Shown here: positions 56,241 through 64,000 of the stretch, in pieces
Layout of the letters: each line of letters begins with the position of its first letter
How positions within the stretch are numbered: the stretch's first letter is position 1
Source of the DNA: Orthonyx spaldingii
Taxonomy: Eukaryota; Chordata; Aves; Passeriformes; Orthonychidae
Direction: 5' to 3'
NCBI GenBank assembly: GCA_013397795.1
Contig: VZTJ01000523.1
Location: 3,146,023-3,210,022 of the forward strand
DNA length: 64,000 bases
Translations under genes and position numbers: made by a program
The notes under the pieces: model-generated
What the model was told of the DNA's origin: nothing
Database searches by the model: none
Seen by the model: only the letters and a program-made list of their open reading frames with translations

Positions 56241-56406
56241 CCCTCAAAGCTGCTTCTGAATTCCCTCACGATTCAAAGGAAGATCCGTCGGGCTCTTCAG
56301 CGCAGCCGCGTCCCTGCCGAGGCACCGCGTCCCGGCTGTGACAGGGTGTGTCAATCCCTCCCCACCTTGCGGAGAGGGAACTCCCGAGTCACCACCTGCT
56401 TTCCAG

Positions 56407-56444
56407 GAGCTGAGCTGAGCTGAGCTGAGCTGAGCTGAGCTGAG
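56407..56444. repeat. (GAGCT)n pentanucleotide repeat, about 8 copies
   Basis: GAGCTGAGCTGAGCTGAGCT and on: a perfect 5-bp repeat over about 38 bp. It resembles the core motif of immunoglobulin switch regions, but there are only eight units and no immunoglobulin sequence nearby. Confidence 0.95.
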
Positions 56445-56810
56445 CCCTCTCCTGCTCACACCAGAGCCACAGGACTCGTTCCCTGTGCTGGCACCGCTCC
56501 GTGAGCTCATCAGCTGCTCCAGCAAAGCCCGACCCAGAGCTCCGGTGGGTTTATTTTGCTGGCTGCTCTCACCCAGCTGTTTATTTTCTTGGGTTTCCCC
56601 CGTGAACCCACTCCACACCTGGAATTGTGCTGACAAGTTGACTTCAAAGCTGAGCTACCTCTGCAAATCCCTTCCGCGTGTGACCGTGGGGAACAGGTGC
56701 TTCTCAGCTCCCCAGGGCTGCAGAGCCCCCCAGCAGGAGAGCAGGATTCATCTCATTCCTCATTTGCCAAGCAGAGACACTCACATGGAAAAGCAGCGTG
56801 TCCTCAAGTG
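56445..56810. other. Noncoding single-copy sequence
   Basis: No recognised gene or repeat. Confidence 0.4.
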
Positions 56811-56985
56811 ATGGAATCACAGAATGGTTTGGGTTGGAGTGACCTTAAAGCCCATCCAGTGCCACCCCCTGCCATGGGCAGGGACACCTTCCACTGTCCC
56901 AGGCTGCTCCAAGCCCCATCCAGCCTGGCCTTGGACACTTCGAGGGATGAGGCAGCCACAGCTGCTCTGGGCAGCCTAAGCCACC
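56811..56985 (-). mobile_element. CR1 LINE, 5'-truncated 3' end
   Basis: TGATGGAATCACAGAATGGT, TTGGGTTGGAGTGACCTTAA, AGCCCATCCAGTGCCACCCC, CTGCCATGGGCAGGGACACC, GCCTGGCCTTGGACACTTCG and GATGAGGCAGCCACAGCTGC. Among the best preserved copies in the window. Confidence 0.93.
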
Positions 56986-57677
56986 AAGTCTGGACTCATC
57001 CCTTCCCATCCCTTCCTGTCCTCTTTGGCCTTGGCTGACAGTGGCTTGTTTTGGGATCAGTCCCCGTGGACACTCTGCAAACCAAACCAGCGCAGTGCAA
57101 GATCCAAGGAGATATTTACTAACAGGATTTTGGGCTGAAATTCAATCCTTCCTCAAAAACAACAACAACAAAAAAATTCCTTCAAACTAAAAGGTTCTAA
57201 ACAAACCTGACTTGAGAGTCATTTAATGCCCTGTCAGCTTCCCTTCCCACTGCTCCCAGCTCCGGTGAGGTGAACTGTGTCCCTGGGATCGGGATCCTGC
57301 TCTCCTGCGCCTGCTTGGAAGGTGCAAACAAATCCTGAAGGGCAGATGCCAGAGTCAGTGACCCAGACAGATCCTTCTGGAGTCCACCTNCTGGAGTCCT
57401 CCTTTGGCTGGAGCCTCAACTGAAGGCCAGGACAAGTCATTTCCCAATCCCCCTGCTTTGATTTCCATTGTCTCTGCTGTGATTCCCACTTCCCACAGAG
57501 CAGCCCAGCGCTGCCGAGTTCCAGAGGCATTTCAGAGTCCTGGGGGTGTTGGTCTGGGTGAGTGGCACAAGTGGTGATGCCACCAAAGCAGGACAGACTT
57601 TCCAGCTGTGACACCTGGAACAGTCAGGTCAGCCGTGTTTCTCCTGCCCCACAGCTCAGGAGGGGCCACCCAGCTGC
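56986..57677. other. Noncoding single-copy sequence, one ambiguous base
   Basis: CAAAAACAACAACAACAAAAA at about 57153-57172 is an A-rich simple patch. A single N at 57390 sits between two copies of CTGGAGTCC. No gene recognised. Confidence 0.4.
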
Positions 57678-57914
57678 TCCTTCCCTTCCCTTCCCTTCCC
57701 TTCCCTTCCCTTCCCTTCCCTTCCCTTCNNNNNNNNNNNNNNNNNNNNNNNNNNNNNNNNNNNNNNNNNNNNNNNNNNNNNNNNNNNNNNNNNNNNNNNN
57801 NNNNNNNNNNNNNNNNNNNNNNNNNNNNNNNNNNNNNNNNNNNNNNNNNNNNNNNNNNNNNNNNNNNNNNNNNNNNNNNNNNNNNNNNNNNNNNNNNNNN
57901 NNNNNNNNNNNNNN
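57678..57914. repeat. (CCCTT)n microsatellite running into a 186-base gap
   Basis: About ten perfect CCCTT units (57680-57728) run directly into 186 N (57729-57914). The sequence after the gap is very GC-rich. The true array length is unknown, and frames called across the gap are meaningless. Confidence 0.95.
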
Positions 57915-58130
57915 GCCCCGGCCCCTCCGGTTCCCCCCGGTCTCGGTTCCCCCGTTCCCCCCGGGACGCTCCATCAGCACTTCCGTCTCCCGAACCCGCA
58001 GACACCGCGGGGCTGAGCAGGAGAAGGAGCCCGGAGCGTCCCCAGGCCCGGGGGGCACGACCCTCCCGCGGCCTTCCCCCCCTCCCCAGCCCGGAGGTGA
58101 CAGTCCGCACGTGCTGCCGGTGACATCTGA
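57915..58130. promoter_or_regulatory. CpG-rich block beside the gap
   Basis: GCCCCGGCCCCTCCGGTTCC, CCCCGGTCTCGGTTCCCCCG, CTCCCGAACCCGCAGACACC and CACGACCCTCCCGCGGCC. It could be the edge of a CpG island whose body lies in the gap. Confidence 0.35.
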
Positions 58131-58304
58131 TGGGGAACCGCTGGCTCCTGGAATTGGAAAGAGCTCCTCTTTGCTCTTCCCAAGCGCAGGGAGCCCCCAC
58201 GAGACACTCCCAGTCATGAAGAGGCACTTTCCAGCCCCCCAACCTTCAGTGCGACCCCCCCGCTCTCCCCGGGCCTGAAGCTGGTGCCCTCCTTGGAGCA
58301 TCCT

Positions 58305-58375
58305 CACTGGAGAGGGAGGGAAGAGAAGAGAGGGAGGGAAGGGAAAGGAGAGGGGGATGGAAACAGAAAGAATTA
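58305..58375. repeat. Purine-rich (GGGA/GAGA) tract
   Basis: GAGAGGGAGGGAAGAGAAGA, GAGGGAGGGAAGGGAAAGGA and onward: nearly pure A/G over about 65 bp. Confidence 0.8.
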
Positions 58376-58379
58376 AACC

Positions 58380-58640
58380 CCCTGCTTTAAATGATGGAAA
58401 ATATCCCAGCAGTGCTCCCTTTCAAGCCTTATTTTGCTATTCAGGAGCTTGAAAGGCGCTGGGCTCCCAGGCCCTCGCAGAGCAAGCAGAGATTTCATGT
58501 TATAAAATATGGATATCCTGGTTTATGAATAAACCTGGGTTTGCTGCTCAGTCCGACATCACAACCTCCTCGGTTCTCTCTGGGGTGATTTGGTACAAAG
58601 AGCCCACAACAAACAACGTCATGAACGTGAACTTCCCGGG
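58380..58640. promoter_or_regulatory. Candidate regulatory element with forkhead-like palindrome
   Basis: CTGCTTTAAATGATGG, CAAGCCTTATTTTGCTATTC and TGTTATAAAATATGGATATC. The dyad GGTTTAT-GA-ATAAACC at 58520-58535 has two divergent ATAAAC forkhead-like cores. Confidence 0.35.
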
Positions 58641-58772
58641 TGTGGCGTGTCCCAGGTGTGGGGTGGGCAGGGCAGGAGGGGGTGGGAACCAGCAGGGAGC
58701 AGCCGGAGGCACCGATCCCCCTCCCCTCCTGCGGCTGCGAGGGGCGGAGGCACTGCCGGGCTCTGGGGTGAT

Positions 58773-58870
58773 GCCAGGGCTGGGAGACGTCCCCGGTGCC
58801 AGGGCTGGAGCCGTTCCCGATGCCAAAGCTGGGAGATGTCCCAAATCCAGCGCTGGGAGCCGTCCCCAGG
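58773..58870. repeat. Imperfect minisatellite, 24/25-bp unit, 4 copies
   Basis: Units begin GCCAGGGCTGGGAGACGTCC (58773), GCCAGGGCTGGAGCCGTTCC (58798), GCCAAAGCTGGGAGATGTCC (58822) and CCAGCGCTGGGAGCCGTCCC (58847). They are diverged, so older than the 40-bp array that follows. Confidence 0.85.
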
Positions 58871-59072
58871 GTTCAGACGCGTGTCTGGGGGTGATGCTCG
58901 GGGTTCTCATTGGCTGGTGCTGCCCGTGTCGGAGCACCAGCCCTCGGGAGAGCAAGTGGAGAGATTCAAACCCTGCCTCTGAGTCCTCCGAGCTCCCACG
59001 GTCCTGACAGAAGAGAAATGAACGCAGAAGGAGAAAGTCTGGGCTCCTCTTCCCCAAAGGCAGCAGGGCCAC

Positions 59073-59278
59073 GGCAGGGATGTGCCAGAGGAATCCACCC
59101 GGCTCCTGCCGTGGCAGGGATGTGCCAGAGGGATCCATCCGGCTCCTGCCGTGGCAGGGATGTGCCAGAGGGATCCACCCGGCTCCTGCCGTGGCAGGGA
59201 TGTGCCAGGGGGATCCATCCGCCTCCTGCCATGGCAGGGATGTGCCAGAGGGACCCACCCGGCTCCCGCCGCGGCTGG
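59073..59278. repeat. Minisatellite, 40-bp unit, 5 copies
   Basis: GGCAGGGATGTGCCAGAGGG starts at 59073, 59113, 59153, 59193 and 59233, each followed by ATCCACCCGGCTCCTGCCGT with few changes. The unit junction CCTGCC-GT-GGCAGG is a perfect dyad. Long frames at 58548-59792 on both strands are products of this array. Confidence 0.95.
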
Positions 59279-60640
59279 CACTGGGCACGGGGCCGGGGCA
59301 CCGGGGCTGCGGCTCCACAGCTCACCTGCCTTTCCCCGCCTGGGGAGGAGGAGGGACTGGCACGGGCATAGCCCAGCCCCTGCCCACCTCGGGGCACAAA
59401 GCCAGGGCACGGACCCCCGTCAGAGCCCCCTCCCCTGGCCCCGCTGCCGCCCGAGCTGTGCTGGCGAGGGACGGACCCGCACAAGGAGCAATGAAAACTT
59501 CAGAAGCGCTTTGGAGGAAAAGGAAGGAAGGACAAAGAGAAGCTGGGAAGAGGCCATCCCTGGTCCCCTGATGCACTTCAAGAGAAAACAGTCTAGACTT
59601 TTTATTTTTTCTTTCCCAGGCCCTGTTTTCCATTTCAAATCAGCCCTGACATTTTGGTTATCTTTTCTTTTAATAAGCCGGGTTTGGTCTGTTAGAATCC
59701 ATTCATCTGCGTGGCACTGGCGGGTTGAAAGGAAAACAACACCTGGGGACGAGGGAGCTCCCCAGCGTCTCAGTGCCACCGGTGTGCCCTGAGACAGAGG
59801 CCAGGGGGGCACAGGAGGACACCCAGCACCTGTGTCACCCCCTTGACAAGGACCTGCGAGCCCCAGGGGACACGAGGCTCACTCAGGCTCCTCTCTGCAG
59901 CCTTCGCTCTCCCGCGGGAGGTTTTGCGGTGGAGAAAATCGCCTTGTCATGGCCAGGAACAGCTCCTGGCCAAGGGTGCCGGGAATCAGCTGCAGATTTG
60001 GGATTCCTTGAGCCTCCCTCAGCCCTGCTGGGGGAGAGGAGCTCCAGAACTGCCGGAGTGCGGCCGCTCTCCGGAGGGCACCCGCTCCCTCTCTGGGGCA
60101 CTGCCAGGGGATTTCCAGCTCCTCCCGCCTGACCCCGGCGCAGTCCCCTCGGCAATGTTGGGAGAGCTTCCCAAAATCCCGTCCCAGGAGCCCTTCCCTG
60201 CTGGCAGCCCGGCCCCAGCCCCAGCCCCAGCCCTGCTCCGGGTTCTCGCCCCTCATCCCGGAGAGGCTGGAGAGGGGGGAAGGCAGATGGAGCTCTGCAG
60301 GAGAAGGCGGCTCGAAGGAGGAAAGCAGCAACCAGAAACGCGGAGAGAAAGGGATGAAATGTTACAGAAAAGTTGGCCTGAGGGAAATAAGGGAGCTAAA
60401 AATATCCCGCCGAAGGCTGCGATGGGAGCGAGAGGAAAAGCGCTGATCCCGAGGAGAAACGGGGTTACCCCGCAGCTGACCCCGCGCTGCTCCTGCTGAG
60501 CCCCCCAGCTTTGCGGGGGTGTCCCGGGGCAGGAGGGGGCCCCTGACCTGCAATAGGGTCCCTGAGCCGGGCCAGTGGTCATCCAGGAATGGGGCACATC
60601 CCACGGGACCGGCCGGGTGCCCGCCCAGCCCAGCCCTGGG
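59279..60640. other. Noncoding GC-rich sequence with CpG-rich part
   Basis: CpG content is raised at 60020-60080 (CTGCCGGAGTGCGGCCGCTC) and 60390-60490. CCCCAGCCCCAGCCCCAGCC at about 60211 gives G-quadruplex potential on the minus strand. A T-rich patch lies at 59593-59690. The 218-codon frame at 59843-60499 has no domain. Confidence 0.35.
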
Positions 60641-60649
60641 AGCCCTCGC

Positions 60650-60805
60650 CTTGATTACATTTCTGTTTCCTCCCCGAGCCGAGCGCAGGAAGCTGCTTTG
60701 CCATCCATTTACCCAGGGACTTCACTGGTATTTAATAAACTCGATTAAGCAAGCGCCTTAATTTGCTTTGGTAATGAAAACATAATTGTTTCTGCAGCTC
60801 CAGTG
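60650..60805. promoter_or_regulatory. Candidate conserved noncoding element
   Basis: CCTTGATTACATTTCTG, GGTATTTAATAAACTCGATT, AAGCAAGCGCCTTAATTTGC, TTTGGTAATGAAAACATAAT and TGTTTCTGCAGC. Several homeodomain (TTAAT, TAAT) and SOX-like (AATTGTT) cores in about 150 bp, in sharp contrast to GC-rich flanks. Confidence 0.42.
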
Positions 60806-61106
60806 CGGGGACTCTCCACGGCGAGTGGCGGGTGCCGGCAGTGGGATAATCGAGCAGAAGCGCCCAGAGCTGGGGAAGTTGCTGGCTCTCCCCTGAGGAA
60901 ATAACCAGGTTTTCACCCCGGCAGGGCACGGCTGGGGAAGGGCAGGGGGAGAAGCTGCTGCCGTGGAGGACTGGGCTGATTTGGGGCAATCCTGGCCCCT
61001 CATCCTCCTCACCCTCGTTCAGTCCTTCCCCACAAAAAGATGCACCACACCCCACCGGTGAATTTTCCTGTTCCCTCACCTCGCAGCTCCATCCACAGCC
61101 AGGGCA
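60806..61106. other. Noncoding sequence
   Basis: Nothing recognised. Confidence 0.4.
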
Positions 61107-61304
61107 GGATGCACCATCCCACACAGGGTGATCCCGTGGGACACACAGATCCCATACAGGGTGATCCCATGGGATGCACACATCCCACACAGGGTGATCC
61201 CATGGGATGCACACATCCCACACAGGGTGATCCCGTGGGATGCACACATCCCATACAGGGTGATCCCGTGGGATGCACACATCCCACACAGGGTGACCCC
61301 ATGA
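61107..61304. repeat. Minisatellite, 33-bp unit, 6 copies, each with a hairpin dyad
   Basis: GGGTGATCCC anchors repeat every 33 bp (61126, 61159, 61192, 61225, 61258, 61291). The main unit is GGGATGCACACATCCCACAC plus AGGGTGATCCCAT. Most units contain the perfect dyad TGGGATG-CACA-CATCCCA, and some also ATCCCATGGGAT. Because 33 is a multiple of three, every frame reads an 11-residue repeat (HPTQGDPMGCT in one plus frame), which explains the 185- and 200-codon minus-strand frames. Confidence 0.95.
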
Positions 61305-64000
61305 AGGGATGAGGGTGTGGTAAGGCAGGGGCTCACCTCAGACCTTCCTGGGCAGTAGTGCTCAGTTGAGCCAGGCCATGGATAACGTGGAATTCTGTCC
61401 ACAGATGTGTGTGCAACCCGACTCCAAAAGGAGCAGAGGTCTCCACTGTGGTCCCTCCCAATCCCTTTGGGACTGTGTGAACGGAGCACAGCAGCCAGGG
61501 ACATGTCCCACAGCAGCCTGGGGACAAATAAACGGGGAAAGAAGTTCCTTGTAATGGCAACCCCGAAAATGAGCAGCCAGGGGCAGCCTGTGCAGTCTGT
61601 GTGACACGGGAGGTCCCTGCAGGGACCAACCAGCACAACCTTGCGGGGTTTGTCCACTTTATGTGAGATATTTCCCATGATTGATGATTTAGGAATTCCT
61701 GGAACCCCTGCAAAGGTGGGGAGAGCCCAGGGGTCACCGTGGCCAGCAGGAGCTGGGCAAGGTCAGAGCCCCATGGTGCTCCCCAAGGAAGACTCCGGGG
61801 AAGAAGGGCCCTGGACGTGCAGTGAGCGCAGAGAGGGAAAGTGGGAGGAGGAAGAGACAGATGGTCCCATTTTGTATGAAAAGGCAGAGAGGGAAGATGT
61901 AACTTGGGAATCTCCCCAGAACAAGCCATCTGTGAGGTGTAAGGCCCGAGCTGCTGCCGGTGCAGCCAAAATCCTGGAGCAGCAGAAGATGCTGCGCTCA
62001 GTCCAAAGATTTCATTACCTTGTCCCCGTTATTTGTGACTCAGAGGTCACAGGTAGTGAAAGCAGCAATTTAATCCCTTGTCTTTTTTATTTTCTTCTGC
62101 TCTAATAGGTTTGTGTTTTCCCTCACCCCTGTCTGATGCCAGCCAGGAGCTCTGGGAGCTCTTGTGAGCCTGAGGCAATTCCCTCCACTGATTTAAGGAA
62201 CCCAAATAAATAAATGTTGTAGATAAATCCTGAAAAATATTAGAAACTGGGGGCAGCTCTGGAAACCTCCTGAGCCAGTCTGGCTGTCCCAGTGCAGCTC
62301 AGGGAATGCCTGTAGGAGCTGCTGGAACAAAGAGGGCTCAGCCCCAGCACTGTCCCCGTCAGGAGGAATGTCCCATCCTGTCCAGAGAGTTGTCACTGTG
62401 GGAAGGGAGGTCTGGGACAAGGGGAGCTCCTGGGTTATCTCCTCTGGACAGTTCATATCCCTGGAAATCTCAGTCCCTCTGGAAGGACGGAGCAGCTCTG
62501 TCCCTTCTGCAGCGCAGCCATGGGGGGCTCGCAGGTCTTTCTCCCTCCAGGGGCACCAGGCCAGCAATGTCCCCATGCCTGGGGACACTGGGTGCCCCAG
62601 CCCCAGGCTGTGCCCCTCCTGCACAGGGACCTGCACATGAGATAGGGAAAATGAGAATGTTCAAGCTCTGGCAGCCACAATCCCACACCTCCCCACCCTT
62701 CCCACAGCACTGATGGATCTGCAGGGCCATGGTCCATCCCAGAGCCCAGCCATGCTCAGGAATGCAGGAGAATCAGGATAACAGGGCCTGGCTTGCCTGG
62801 GCACTGCCTGTAGTCTCATGTCACCCAGTCTGGTCAATGGAGCTGGGAATGGCAGCAGCCCCAGCACTGGGATGGGACCGGGTGAGACATCCTGGTGCCA
62901 CTGGGCCGGGTCCCTGCAGGCTGCTGGGCTCTGTCCCCCGCTCTGTCCCCAGGATGGAGCTGCCAAGGCACAACTGAGGCAGGGGTCTGGGGTTTTTGGA
63001 GGTTGTGGGCAGCAGGAGGAACAAAACAAGCGTCAAAAATAAAAGACACCACCCCTATAAATCACTAATATTAAAAAGCACGAAAGGTCCGGAATCTTCA
63101 GACCCGACTAAGCCCTGGGTGGGAGAGCAGGAGCAGCGCTGGCCCCGCTGCTCGACTCTGCAAATATCCATCAGCTCTTCCTGACACGTCGTTATTAGCT
63201 TTCCTACGCTGAATTGCACAGGGATAAACTTGGGGCTGGGAGAAAAACCGCAGAGATTATTGTCAGCCCGAGCGCTGCCACGCGCTGTGCTTTTCCTCCT
63301 TCCCCCCCTCCGCCTTTTTCAAGCAGGAACACAAAGGAAATTCATGGCATTTCTACGGCTCATACCGCAGGAAGCGTTGGTGGGCTTGAAAGAGGAGAAA
63401 GAATTAGAGGCTCATCCAGACAGTGGGGATGTGGGGGGCGAAGGAGGGGGAGCAGAGGGGGGGGCGTCAGGGAAGGCCGAGAGCAGCTGATCTCAGTAAA
63501 GTGAGAGTTTGATGCATTGGTTGGGGGAAAAGAAAGAAACTTCAATAAAACAAATTGAATTTAAATCCTTCGGCAGAGCCGGTTCCCAGCGAGCGAGCCC
63601 CGGGAATGGGTTTGGGTTACACTGGGACGGCCGTGGCCCCTCACTGCAGTTTGCTGACGAAGGTGGGGGTTTGGGGGGCTGGGGACAGCGAGGGGCTGTC
63701 ATACCCCCACTTCCCATCCACACCCATCCACTGGGGATCCATGTGTGGCCCCCCTCGTCTCCCTCACACACCAGGGGGATCCCAAAGCAGTGCCAGGCAG
63801 TCGATCCTTCCGCACAAACACCCAGAATTCTGGGATCCCCCCATAACTGTGTCCCCCCACCCAATTTTAGCTCATTCCAACCCCCTGGATGCCCTGTGCC
63901 CCTCACAAAATGCCAGCTCTGGCTCTGCCTGGCCCTGCTGGTGTCAATGCAGAAACTCACTCCCAGTCCAGGGAGGATAAAAGCCAACCCTTGGGAAGGG
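61305..64000. other. Noncoding single-copy sequence
   Basis: No recognised repeat family or supported gene over 2.7 kb. AT-richer patches lie at 62060-62110, 62190-62245 and 63030-63085 (CCCTATAAATCACTAATATT). A strongly G-rich run at 63424-63475 (GTGGGGATGTGGGGGGCGAA and GGAGGGGGAGCAGAGGGGGG) has G-quadruplex potential. The plus frame at 61641-62105 is the most protein-like by eye (charged, then hydrophobic end) but matches nothing I know. Confidence 0.35.

Noticed and set aside
56407..56444. GAGCT repeats as an immunoglobulin switch region
   Set aside because: Only about eight units and no immunoglobulin constant-region sequence nearby; a simple pentanucleotide repeat explains it.
57678..57728. 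CCCTT array as telomeric DNA
   Set aside because: The vertebrate telomere unit is TTAGGG/CCCTAA; this is a different pentamer.
57532..58307. Frames of 227-238 codons around 58 kb
   Set aside because: They span 186 unknown bases, so length and frame are meaningless.
58548..59792. Long frames on both strands with repeated WHIPA/GSLPWQE or DVPEGS motifs
   Set aside because: Products of the 40-bp minisatellite; opposite strands are equally open.
60732..61678. Minus-strand frames of 185 and 200 codons with an 11-residue repeat
   Set aside because: The repeat is the 33-bp minisatellite (a multiple of three keeps it open). Nothing outside the array looks like protein.
1..64000. CRISPR arrays, operons, bacterial promoters or phage genes
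   Set aside because: The DNA is vertebrate: CR1 LINEs, no dense coding, and the tandem repeats lack CRISPR-like spacers.
1..64000. Endogenous retroviruses or LTRs
   Set aside because: I saw no paired long terminal repeats, primer-binding site or retroviral protein motifs, though short solo LTRs could be missed by eye.

Overview
This window looks like nuclear DNA of a bird, probably a songbird. The main evidence is at least 17 copies or fragments of CR1, the dominant avian LINE. They are recognised by the CR1 3' end: runs such as AGAATCATGGAATCA next to GGTTGGAAGGGACC, or the reverse complement. Other supports are the compact, GC-rich sequence full of short minisatellites, as on avian microchromosomes, and the lack of any Alu, L1 or mammalian SINE. 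'Songbird' is inference from the look of the CR1 tails. There are three assembly gaps or ambiguous sites: 28370-28385, 57390 and 57729-57914.

I find no protein-coding gene, tRNA or rRNA that I can support. No open frame carries a recognisable domain. The longest frames are either minisatellites read as protein (around 41.2 kb, 40.2 kb and 61.1 kb) or cross a gap (57.6-58.3 kb). Most others are chance frames in GC-rich DNA. The window is most simply read as intergenic or deep intronic sequence.

Layout. 0-12 kb: single-copy DNA with a 38-bp minisatellite, six CR1 pieces (two as a head-to-head inverted pair at 3.6-3.9 kb) and an AT-rich island at 10.0-10.4 kb that looks like a regulatory element. 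12-23 kb: almost free of young repeats, with AT-rich homeodomain-motif islands (12.3, 13.2, 14.3 kb), CpG-rich blocks (12.5-12.9, 16.9-17.35, 17.6-18.0, 21.5-21.75 kb) and one ancient antisense LINE ORF2 fragment at 18.2-18.5 kb. 23-33 kb: most of the CR1 copies, with islands at 24.1, 25.0, 27.3 and 30.4 kb. 33-44.5 kb: again CR1-poor, with the strongest candidate enhancer (36.94-37.42 kb) and two adjacent minisatellites (25-bp and 13-bp units). 44.5-57 kb: mixed, with islands at 48.8 and 51.9 kb and a perfect 15-bp inverted repeat at 51.5 kb. 57-64 kb: a gap flanked by a (CCCTT)n tract, three minisatellites within 2.6 kb and another island at 60.65-60.8 kb.

If there is a theme, it is many short AT-rich, homeobox-, forkhead- and SOX-motif islands in GC-rich DNA, some beside CpG-rich blocks and in stretches avoided by CR1. 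That pattern fits the regulatory landscape of a developmental gene outside the window. Conservation cannot be seen in a single sequence, so these calls have low to moderate confidence. I did not find a new biological system.
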